From Floridanema aerugineum (GTDB lineage: Bacteria > Cyanobacteriota > Cyanobacteriia > Cyanobacteriales > Aerosakkonemataceae), in NCBI RefSeq assembly GCF_041929345.1, contig NZ_JBHFNQ010000065.1, forward strand, positions 1 to 64,000: 64,000 bases of DNA, read 5' to 3'. This document shows, one piece after another, positions 28,221 to 34,442 of this stretch; positions within the stretch are counted from its first letter, which is position 1; each line of letters starts with the position of its first letter. A program made the translations under genes and the position numbers. Below the pieces are notes generated by a model, which was not told the origin of the DNA, made no database searches, and was given only the letters and a program-made list of their open reading frames with translations.

Positions 28221-29299
28221 ACGATCGCTCAGAAGAAGCCCAACAAAATCGCATGGCAGCACGCTGCCCTTTCATGGGTTGCGATTGTGATGGTGGCGGT
28301 AATCGCTATCTTTCACAAATAGATTTATCTCGCAATCCTGCATTAAAAGAAATGTCTCCTAATCGTGCTAAACTTGCTGCTGGTGTATGTTCTATACAAG
28401 TTAAAAATAACTCAGCACCTTGGATTGTTTGTCCTAGAAGATTGCTTGTATTAGGGCGTGAAAGAGCAGGAGAAAGAACGCATCAAATAAACGCCGAAAT
28501 TGCAACTTTAAGGTTACTTGGATATCCTTCCGGTACGCGACTAGGTATTTGGCCTGAAGTTAAATTAAAATTTATTAGTGTAATCAACGAGGTTCAAATG
28601 TCCTTTGATTACACTTTTGATTATCTGCTCATGCCAATTTCCTCAGTTAGTCAGTCAGAAATTGAAAGCACAACAAATTTACCTTGGAGTAAATTACAAA
28701 AACTTCTGCAAAATGGTGGTTATACAATTACCAAAAAAGGTAATGAATACTATGTAGAAGATTGTCCAACTGGAGTGCCAAGCATTATAGAAATTATGAC
28801 TTCTAGCACTTCTGGCGGAGACAAAAAAGCACGAAGTACAATCCCAATGGCATTTGAAGATGTGCTGCTTGGTAGACACCATAATGCCCCTAGTATTAAT
28901 TACCGTCAAGTATGGGCAAGGATGGTAAGTCAACTAATTGTTAAGAGTGAAATTGCCATTAATTGGGGTGGAAAAGCGATCTGGGTTGTGCAGGATTTAC
29001 TAGTAGATTACATCTGTGCTTCTACTGCTTTAAATATACGACAATTCCTGTCTAACAATACTTCAGAAGTTAATTTGCTAAGTTTTTCATATCAGGAAAA
29101 TTTTGCCATGCCTACGGGAGTTATAGATCTGTCAAACCCACAATTATTTGCTGGCCCGATGACATCCGATTCGGCAAATAGTTCTCCTAGAAGACCAAGT
29201 TTTCAAGACATAATTCGTGCGCCTATTTGTCCTCCACTCGATCGCCTTTTGGCAGCACTAGCACGACGCAAACCAACTAATCAAGTGATTGCACCATAA
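28184..29299 (+). CDS. NotI-family type II restriction endonuclease
   Basis: A 371-residue protein starting at GTG behind an AAGAGGA site. It opens with the NotI-family pattern: LFEIFGYP, then CPFMGCDC at about 29-36, GVCSIQ and WIVCPRRLL. The Cys residues in that opening would make the iron-binding Cys4 site known for NotI. The later part (about 125-215: PEVKLKF…, FDYTFDYLLMP, SIIEIMTSSTSGGD) is where the PD-(D/E)xK-like active site of the family lies. NotI itself cuts GCGGCCGC; the site here cannot be told from sequence. It overlaps the methyltransferase gene by 37 bases. A strong terminator follows. Confidence 0.85.
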   Translation: MPKLFEIFGYPIDDRSEEAQQNRMAARCPFMGCDCDGGGNRYLSQIDLSRNPALKEMSPNRAKLAAGVCSIQVKNNSAPWIVCPRRLLVLGRERAGERTHQINAEIATLRLLGYPSGTRLGIWPEVKLKFISVINEVQMSFDYTFDYLLMPISSVSQSEIESTTNLPWSKLQKLLQNGGYTITKKGNEYYVEDCPTGVPSIIEIMTSSTSGGDKKARSTIPMAFEDVLLGRHHNAPSINYRQVWARMVSQLIVKSEIAINWGGKAIWVVQDLLVDYICASTALNIRQFLSNNTSEVNLLSFSYQENFAMPTGVIDLSNPQLFAGPMTSDSANSSPRRPSFQDIIRAPICPPLDRLLAALARRKPTNQVIAP

Positions 29300-29313
29300 A
29301 ACACTCAAAAACC

Positions 29314-29359
29314 AAAAAGGTTGATAAGGAGCATTTTAGCTACCATTATCAACCTTTTT
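29314..29359. terminator. Bidirectional terminator between the NotI-like gene and dnaK
   Basis: A perfect 14-bp stem, aaaaaggttgataa (29314-29327) and ttatcaaccttttt (29346-29359), starts with an A-run and ends with a T-run. It can therefore stop transcription from both convergent genes. Confidence 0.85.
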
Positions 29360-29402
29360 GTTATCTGTCATTCGTCATTTGTCCTTTGTCATTTGTTTTT
29401 CC

Positions 29403-29442
29403 CAATGACTAATGACTAATGACCAATGACTAATGACTAATG
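29403..29442. repeat. Tandem heptamer repeat (aatgact)
   Basis: Six near-perfect copies of aatgact/aatgacc lie just after the stop codon of dnaK. Same class as the heptamer repeats elsewhere in the window. Confidence 0.85.
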
Positions 29443-29443
29443 A

Positions 29444-31366
29444 TTACTTAGTTTCCGAAAATTCAGCGTCGATTACATCATCGCCACCACCGGAAGTTCC
29501 GGTAGAACCACCGCCTGGCGCAGCACCAGTACCATCGCCACTAGGCGCAGCACCACCAGCTTGCTGATAGATATTGCTACCGATGCTGTACAGAGTTTGT
29601 TGCACTTCTGGCATCAATTTCTTGATTTGTTCGTCGTCTTCTTTAGCAACAGCATCCTTCAAGTCTTTAATTAAACCTTCTAGTTTAGACTTGTCAGCAG
29701 CGGGTACTTTGTCACCCAATTCTGCAAGTTGTTTTTCCGCTTGGTATGCTAAAGAATCAGCTTGGTTTTTGCGATCGATCCGTTCCCGACGTTCCTTATC
29801 AGCAGAAGCATTTTGTTCTGCTTGTTTCACCATGCGATCGACTTCATCTTTCGGCAAAGTAGAAGCGCCAGTGATGCTGATCGATTGAGCTTTACCAGTA
29901 CCTCTGTCCTTCGCAGTTACGTTCAGGATACCGTTAGCATCGATATCGAAAGTTACTTCGATTTGGGGAACTCCACGAGGCGCAGGGGGAATACCATCTA
30001 AGCGGAAAGTACCCAGACTCTTGTTGTCGGTGGACATTTCCCGTTCCCCTTGGAGAACGTGAATTTCTACGTTAGTTTGTCCGTCAACCGCAGTGGAGAA
30101 TACTTCCGATTTCTTGGTAGGAATGGTAGTGTTGCGAGTGATAATCTTGGTCATGACACCGCCAAGAGTTTCCACACCCAGAGACAGCGGAGTTACGTCT
30201 AGCAACAAGATACCAGATGCACCTTCATCGCCGGAAAGTACACCAGCTTGAATAGCTGCGCCAACTGCTACCACTTCATCCGGGTTAACGCTTTGGTTAG
30301 GTTCTTTACCCAACAACCGTCTCACCACTTCTTGCACAGCGGGGATACGAGTAGAACCACCAACTAGCACTACTTCATCGATCGCAGACTTATCAATCTT
30401 CGCGTCGCGAACCGCAGTTTCTACTGGAATGCGGCAGCGATCGATTAAATCAGAGCAAATTTCCTCAAATTTCGCCCTTGTTAACGTCATTTCTAAGTGT
30501 TTCGGCCCATCTTGAGTCGCAGTGATGAAAGGCAGGTTGATTTCCGCTTGAGTCACGCTGGACAATTCAATTTTCGCCTTTTCTGCTGCTTCCGTCAGAC
30601 GTTGCAAAGCTTGTTTGTCTTTGCGAAGATCGATACCTTCATCTTTTCGGAATGCTTCAGCTAAGTAATCAACGATTTTCTTGTCGAAGTCGTCACCACC
30701 CAGGTGAGTATCGCCAGAAGTCGCCAACACTTCAAACACACCATCGCCAATTTCTAGGATAGAAACGTCGAAAGTACCACCACCCAAGTCAAATACCAGA
30801 ATGGTTTCGTTAGCTTTCTTATCCAAACCGTAAGCTAAGGATGCAGCTGTAGGTTCGTTGATGATCCGCAGAACTTCAATCCCAGCAATCTTACCAGCGT
30901 CTTTAGTCGCTTGACGTTGGGAGTCGTTAAAGTAAGCAGGTACGGTAATTACTGCTTGCGTAACTGTTTCACCCAGATATTTGCTTGCGTCATCTACCAG
31001 CTTGCGAAGAACTTGTGCAGAGATTTCTTCAGGTGCAAATTGTTTGCCTTGTGCTGGACAATCTAATTTAACGTTTGCGTTGCTATCGCGCAGGACTTTA
31101 TAGGAAACTTCTGTAGCTTCGTGAGTAATTTCGTCAAATTTACGTCCAATAAAGCGCTTTACGGAATAGAACGTATTTTCTGGGTTCATTACCGCTTGGC
31201 GCTTGGCGATTTGTCCGACTAAGCGATCGCCATTTTTAGCATAAGCTACAACCGAAGGTGTAGTCCGAAAACCCTCTGCGTTGGCGATGACTGTGGGTTT
31301 ACCACCTTCCATTACAGCCACACAGGAGTTAGTCGTACCTAAGTCAATTCCAACAACTTTTGCCAT
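29444..31366 (-). CDS. dnaK: Chaperone DnaK (Hsp70)
   Basis: A 640-residue Hsp70. ATPase-domain landmarks: GIDLGTTNSCVAV at the start, IINEPTAASLAYG, the phosphate-2 motif DLGGGTFDVSIL and VVLVGGSTRIPAVQ. The substrate-binding domain begins near 390 (LLLDVTPLSLGVETLGG), followed by the helical lid. The tail is GGGDDVIDAEFSETK. Cyanobacteria have several dnaK genes; this one, with the normal length and EFSETK-type end, is most like DnaK2. No grpE or dnaJ is adjacent. I looked for a CIRCE operator upstream and did not find one. Acts in the cytosol with DnaJ/GrpE. Confidence 0.97.
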   Translation of the reverse strand: MAKVVGIDLGTTNSCVAVMEGGKPTVIANAEGFRTTPSVVAYAKNGDRLVGQIAKRQAVMNPENTFYSVKRFIGRKFDEITHEATEVSYKVLRDSNANVKLDCPAQGKQFAPEEISAQVLRKLVDDASKYLGETVTQAVITVPAYFNDSQRQATKDAGKIAGIEVLRIINEPTAASLAYGLDKKANETILVFDLGGGTFDVSILEIGDGVFEVLATSGDTHLGGDDFDKKIVDYLAEAFRKDEGIDLRKDKQALQRLTEAAEKAKIELSSVTQAEINLPFITATQDGPKHLEMTLTRAKFEEICSDLIDRCRIPVETAVRDAKIDKSAIDEVVLVGGSTRIPAVQEVVRRLLGKEPNQSVNPDEVVAVGAAIQAGVLSGDEGASGILLLDVTPLSLGVETLGGVMTKIITRNTTIPTKKSEVFSTAVDGQTNVEIHVLQGEREMSTDNKSLGTFRLDGIPPAPRGVPQIEVTFDIDANGILNVTAKDRGTGKAQSISITGASTLPKDEVDRMVKQAEQNASADKERRERIDRKNQADSLAYQAEKQLAELGDKVPAADKSKLEGLIKDLKDAVAKEDDEQIKKLMPEVQQTLYSIGSNIYQQAGGAAPSGDGTGAAPGGGSTGTSGGGDDVIDAEFSETK

Positions 31367-31817
31367 AAGAGTGTTCGGTTTCCCATCTAACTACAAAATT
31401 TACTAGGCTCGATTGATTAGTTAAATCGAGAGCAAGACAGCACTGCTAACTGCACCAACCGAGCCCTTTCACCAACTTTGTTCAACTTGTATATTGTTCT
31501 GCACAACACAGAACTCTTTTCTATACTCAGCGGCGATCGGGGTGATTATGAAGGCGAGGTTTCCGAACCTTTAAAGGACGGTTGCCTTTCGGGAGGTTTT
31601 TTCGTAGCTGCTTGGTGCTGCCACTAATCAATACTTTAAGCAATTCCACCCATTCCGCGATTGGTGCGAACCGTAATTAAATAGTTGTATTTGCCGTCTT
31701 TTTGCAGAAAGGCAGAGGGCAGAAGGCAGAAGGCAGAAGGTTTTTTCAAGGTTGAAGGGAAGGAAGGTAAAAGTTTTATTTCAATTTTTCATCAAGATTA
31801 GTTCTATCTAGCCAAAA
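31367..31817. other. Spacer upstream of dnaK with a short gene remnant
   Basis: The region includes the dnaK promoter. On the minus strand 31636-31707 a short frame ends with DGKYNYLITVRTNRGMGG and a stop codon. Upstream it is cut off by a tandem repeat (cagaagg-type, about 31709-31742), so it looks like the tail of a lost gene. The piece cctttcgggaggtttttt near 31586 resembles a weak terminator. Otherwise nothing is seen. Confidence 0.4.
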
Positions 31818-32098
31818 TCAATTATTGTAAATATCTCCTCTAAAACCTATATTATAAATCTGGAGTTCATCTCGTTCAGTATCAATTGTAAAAATAATTC
31901 TAATTTTGCCCACTCTCATTCTTAAAAACCTTGCCATTCTCCCTCTAACATTTTAATATCAAGCTCTCCTGATGGTACTACGCCCGATCGTTCAATTGCG
32001 TCAAGCAAATAAAGGATTTTAGTCTGAATTTTCTCAGCATCTTTAGCTGAGAGCTTTTTGATAAACTTAATTGAATTTTTCCTGAAGGTTAGTTCCAT
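31818..32098 (-). pseudogene. Frameshifted RelE/ParE-family toxin
   Basis: The ATG at 32098-32096 opens a frame that runs 58 codons and stops at 31922. In the next frame the sequence continues without interruption to 31818. Adding one base in the T-run at 31924-31928 (minus strand) restores a 93-residue toxin ending LRMRVGKIRIIFTI…LQIYNIGFRGDIY, the standard RelE/ParE strand pattern. The start overlaps the upstream antitoxin gene by 32 bases. A single-base loss in a homopolymer could be natural inactivation, slippage or a sequencing error. Confidence 0.8.
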
Positions 32099-32315
32099 GT
32101 CGCACCCAATCTGTCATATTCACAAAATCATCTTTGTCATAATCGGATCGTGAACCAAATTGTGCTTGAATTTCCTGCATTTCTTTTTCACTAACACGGG
32201 GAATCAAAGCTAAAGAAAGAGCAAGTCGTTCTTCCTTTAACACTTCACGAATGGTTTCTCGGATGGTTTCTCGTACACTTTCTTGAATGATTTGCTTCAG
32301 TTCTTGTGCTTCCAT
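32067..32315 (-). CDS. Antitoxin of a ParE-type module
   Basis: An 82-residue protein with a long charged helix (KQIIQESVRETIRETIREVL) and the tail EKEMQEIQAQFGS…VNMTDWVRHG. The length, helix content and a 32-base overlap with the frameshifted ParE-like gene downstream identify it as the partner antitoxin. The family is not one I can name with certainty. With the toxin broken, it may persist as an anti-addiction remnant. Confidence 0.7.
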   Translation of the reverse strand: MEAQELKQIIQESVRETIRETIREVLKEERLALSLALIPRVSEKEMQEIQAQFGSRSDYDKDDFVNMTDWVRHGTNLQEKFN

Positions 32316-32360
32316 TTCTACTGCCTATTTTTTAAACTAGCTGCTTTTTTCACCAATATA

Positions 32361-32567
32361 TTAACATTTGACAATCCAAACTACGATAAACTGTTCGGGT
32401 GAAAGGGTATGAAGTGCGAGAGTTTCCCCTTGTGGGTTGGTAAATTCGATTTCGTAGGCGCGATCGCTATATTCCTCTACAATAGCACCGCGATCGCCAA
32501 CCTGAAGCCCTATTTCAGGAAGATCAACCAACATTTCGACTACATCAAATAAATTAGGTTTAATCAT
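32361..32567 (-). CDS. DUF4926 protein
   Basis: Start taken at the ATG giving MIKPNLFDVVEMLVDLPE, 68 residues; 17 further upstream codons are open but do not look like this family. The protein is a small SH3-like beta barrel (VGDRGAIVEEYSDRAYEIEF, then ETLALHTLSPEQF). DUF4926 proteins are often encoded with DUF6883 or toxin-like partners in cyanobacterial accessory regions. No such partner is intact next to it here. Confidence 0.78.
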   Translation of the reverse strand: MIKPNLFDVVEMLVDLPEIGLQVGDRGAIVEEYSDRAYEIEFTNPQGETLALHTLSPEQFIVVWIVKC

Positions 32568-32603
32568 TGGTTTTTTACTCAGATTTTGTACTAGTCGCAA
32601 CAT

Positions 32604-32739
32604 CCGCCTGGAAATCAATTTCCACAGCGAGTAGCTAAAGTCCTCTGAAGAGGACTAAAATATTAGTAATCCAAATCAACGCTTTCAGTCCATTTTAATG
32701 GACTTCAGCTATTAGCCTGCGAATTGATTCGCAGGCGGG
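32604..32739. repeat. Nested palindromic repeat element
   Basis: Left arm 32604-32656 and right arm 32687-32739 are each 53 bases and are imperfect inverted copies of each other. Each arm itself contains two hairpins: agtcctctgaagaggact and agtccattttaatggact, and the cctgcgaatcaattcgcagg type. Differences between the arms largely preserve pairing inside each arm. This is a REP/MITE-like unit, as found in many copies in Oscillatoriales genomes. Confidence 0.75.
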
Positions 32740-32778
32740 TTCAAACCGCAGACACAAGATCTCAGATCGCAGTTTTAT

Positions 32779-32925
32779 TTAATCTTTCGGCAATCCTAAC
32801 TCTGGCAACCCTTTGACAATTTTAACCGTTTCTAAACTCACTGTAATCACCTGTTTAATTAAGCGGACAATATATTCTTCATCATCCAGTCGATTCGGAT
32901 CATTTGTAATCCCGCTCCGTCCTGT
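32779..32925 (-). pseudogene. C-terminal remnant of a helicase-type restriction gene
   Basis: On the minus strand, in a frame different from the DUF5615 gene that runs into it, there is an open tail reading TGRSGITNDPNRLDDEEY, then IVRLIKQVITVSLETVKIV and KGLPELGLPKD, then stop. From memory this matches the C-terminal end of large DEAD/type ISP restriction helicases (SGI-NDPN…RY…VSVET…IVK-LP). The rest of that gene is gone. The junction with the toxin gene lies around 32915-32935. Confidence 0.55.
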
Positions 32926-33119
32926 CTAAGCGCAAGTAAAGTACCAAAATCTGTATCTGCTGAAACAACTGTTCGGTTTTCTTGGGCAGCAAGTTCAAAA
33001 ATTTCCATATCTTCCGATGCGTGCATACCATAATCACAAACATGAACAGCATCAAAACCTGCTTGTTGCAATCCAATTGCTATCATCGAAGATAAAGCGT
33101 TGTCAATCAAAAATTTCAT
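32859..33119 (-). CDS. Truncated DUF5615 PIN-like toxin
   Basis: An 86-residue protein. The first 70 residues are a PIN-like DUF5615 domain: MKFLIDNALSS with the first acidic residue, AVHVCDYGM, then VVSADTDFGTLLALRQ with the second acidic pair. Family members usually continue about 35 residues further (VILIRR… to the C-terminus). Here the frame leaves the family after LLALRQ and ends in 15 unrelated residues that overlap the helicase remnant in another frame. The gene is therefore probably a deletion product. It overlaps the DUF433 antitoxin gene by ATGA. Confidence 0.8.
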   Translation of the reverse strand: MKFLIDNALSSMIAIGLQQAGFDAVHVCDYGMHASEDMEIFELAAQENRTVVSADTDFGTLLALRQDGAGLQMIRIDWMMKNILSA

Positions 33120-33343
33120 GCACTTAATAAGGGTAATTCTCTTTCTCTAACTGCTTGAGCAGCATAATATAAAGCTTCTTGAATATCCTCTATTTCCAGG
33201 TTAGGAAATGCTTCTAAAATTTCCTGTTCTCTCATTCCTTCGGCAAACATTCCCACCACAGTAGCAACGGGAATGCGTAAATCACGAATGCAAGGAACTC
33301 CCCCCATTTTTTTCGGATTGACAGTAATTCTGGTAAATTTCAT
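33116..33343 (-). CDS. DUF433 antitoxin
   Basis: Start placed at the ATG (MKFTRITVNPKKMGG), which has AGGAGAG about ten bases before it; upstream codons are open but not family-like. The product has 75 residues and the DUF433 pattern: ITVNPKKMGGVPCIRDLRIPV, then a helix-turn-helix-like region (VVGMFAEGMREQEILEAFPN) and IEDIQEALYYAA. DUF433 proteins are the antitoxins of DUF5615 toxins, and the toxin gene overlaps it by four bases downstream. Confidence 0.88.
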   Translation of the reverse strand: MKFTRITVNPKKMGGVPCIRDLRIPVATVVGMFAEGMREQEILEAFPNLEIEDIQEALYYAAQAVRERELPLLSA

Positions 33344-33486
33344 AGCTAATTGCTCTCCTAACGATGGTGGACAAAAATGTTGATACACTCACACGCCTAT
33401 CCATTATTAAATATTTGCGATTGTTCATATCCTCCGCTTGATAAGCATTGTAGGGAGGATTGCCATAGATAAAATTTTTTCACAAT

Positions 33487-33509
33487 ATGATATCATTTTA
33501 TGATATCAT
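33487..33509. promoter_or_regulatory. Paired palindromic operator upstream of the VapBC-like pair
   Basis: Two exact copies of the 10-bp palindrome atgatatcat (33487-33496 and 33500-33509) lie 13 bases apart from start to start and 12 bases before the antitoxin ATG. Antitoxin-toxin complexes usually repress their own promoter through such sites; that reading is inference. Confidence 0.65.
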
Positions 33510-33520
33510 AAATTATAACT

Positions 33521-33775
33521 ATGGAAAGAGAAGCTGTAACTATTCGTATCCCTACCGATTTGCTGGAGCAAGCAAGACAGTTTCGCGAAGGTGGAGAGTC
33601 TTTTAATGAGATGGTGGTTGATGCGATCGCACGCGAAGTAAAAAGAAGGCGCAGTCTAGCAGCACATCAGCGAATTGTCGCTCGAAGTTCCGAAGTAGAA
33701 GCCAAAACAGGCATTCAACAAAGTTCTGTGGAATTAATTCGTCAGTTGCGAACAAATGAGGGACGGCGTGACTAA
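33521..33775 (+). CDS. VapB-type antitoxin
   Basis: An 84-residue protein with a ribbon-helix-helix-like start (EAVTIRIPTDLLEQARQF, then ESFNEMVVDAIAREVKRRR) and a charged C-terminal tail for toxin binding. The downstream PIN-domain gene starts inside its last codons. Two identical palindromes just upstream are probable operator half-sites. Confidence 0.8.
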   Translation: MEREAVTIRIPTDLLEQARQFREGGESFNEMVVDAIAREVKRRRSLAAHQRIVARSSEVEAKTGIQQSSVELIRQLRTNEGRRD

Positions 33776-34190
33776 ATGTATCGATACTAGCGTCTGGATT
33801 CCTTATCTTTTACCGGAAACATTACAACCCCAAGCGAGAAATTTAATCACTCCATTACTAACATCAAATGTCCGTTTAGTTGCACCTGCATTTGCTTGGA
33901 CAGAAGTTGGCTCAGTATTACGAAAAAAAGTAAGATTGGGAGTAATTACCGCAACCCAAGCAGCGGAATTTTATGATGATTTCTGCCAAATGCCTGTGGA
34001 TTATTTGGATAGCGATCGCATCCGTGCAAAAACTTATGAAATTGCCGAACAGTTCTCTCTAGCAACTCTCTATGATGCGGCTTTTTTAGCAGTCTCCGAA
34101 TTAGAATCGGCTGAATTTTGGACAGCAGATCAATCTTTGCTCAATACACTTACGCCATGTCCAGCTTATGTTAAAAAACTGGAGGCATGA
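33768..34190 (+). CDS. VapC-type PIN-domain toxin
   Basis: Start set at GTG (VTKCIDTSVW) behind GAGGGA and overlapping the antitoxin stop; an ATG twelve bases earlier is the alternative. The product has about 140 residues with four PIN acidic residues: Asp in CIDTSVW, Glu in WTEVGS, Asp in LYDAAFLAV and Asp in WTADQSLL. These bind Mg2+/Mn2+ in a ribonuclease that typically cleaves tRNA or rRNA. All catalytic positions are present, so this module looks intact, unlike its two neighbours. Confidence 0.88.
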   Translation: MTKCIDTSVWIPYLLPETLQPQARNLITPLLTSNVRLVAPAFAWTEVGSVLRKKVRLGVITATQAAEFYDDFCQMPVDYLDSDRIRAKTYEIAEQFSLATLYDAAFLAVSELESAEFWTADQSLLNTLTPCPAYVKKLEA

Positions 34191-34241
34191 ATCCAGTAGT
34201 TTTCAATAAGGTGTAAACGATATAATAAGAGCAAAACTAAA

Positions 34242-34439
34242 GTGGGTAAGAAAAAAGATATTCAACAAGTGGAAGCAGTTGCCAGAGAGTTTAATATGAA
34301 TGAATCAGAAAGAAGAGATTTCGGAGATTTTATAGAGGAGGAAAAAGCCGCAGGGAATGGGGGAATAAAAAATGAACGTGGTGATTTTACTTATCAAGAA
34401 TTACAACAGAAAGCGCGTGAATTTTTAGGTATAATTTAG
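34242..34439 (+). CDS. 65-residue protein coupled to the reverse transcriptase gene
   Basis: A small charged protein beginning at GTG: MGKKKDIQQVEAVAREF, then NMNESERRDFGDFIEEEK, a Gly/Asn turn (AAGNGGIKNERGDF) and TYQELQQKAREFLG. Its stop is three bases before the start of the reverse transcriptase gene, so the two are almost certainly co-translated. I do not know its function. The pattern (REFGM…RRDFGDFIE…GDFTYQEL…AREFLG) resembles, from memory, C-terminal tips of some polymorphic toxins; that needs a search. Confidence 0.7.
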   Translation: MGKKKDIQQVEAVAREFNMNESERRDFGDFIEEEKAAGNGGIKNERGDFTYQELQQKAREFLGII

Positions 34440-34442
34440 CTA

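Noticed and set aside
31367..31520. CIRCE operator upstream of dnaK
   Set aside because: The inverted TTAGCACTC/GAGTGCTAA arms are not present; only a partial agcactgcta string is seen.
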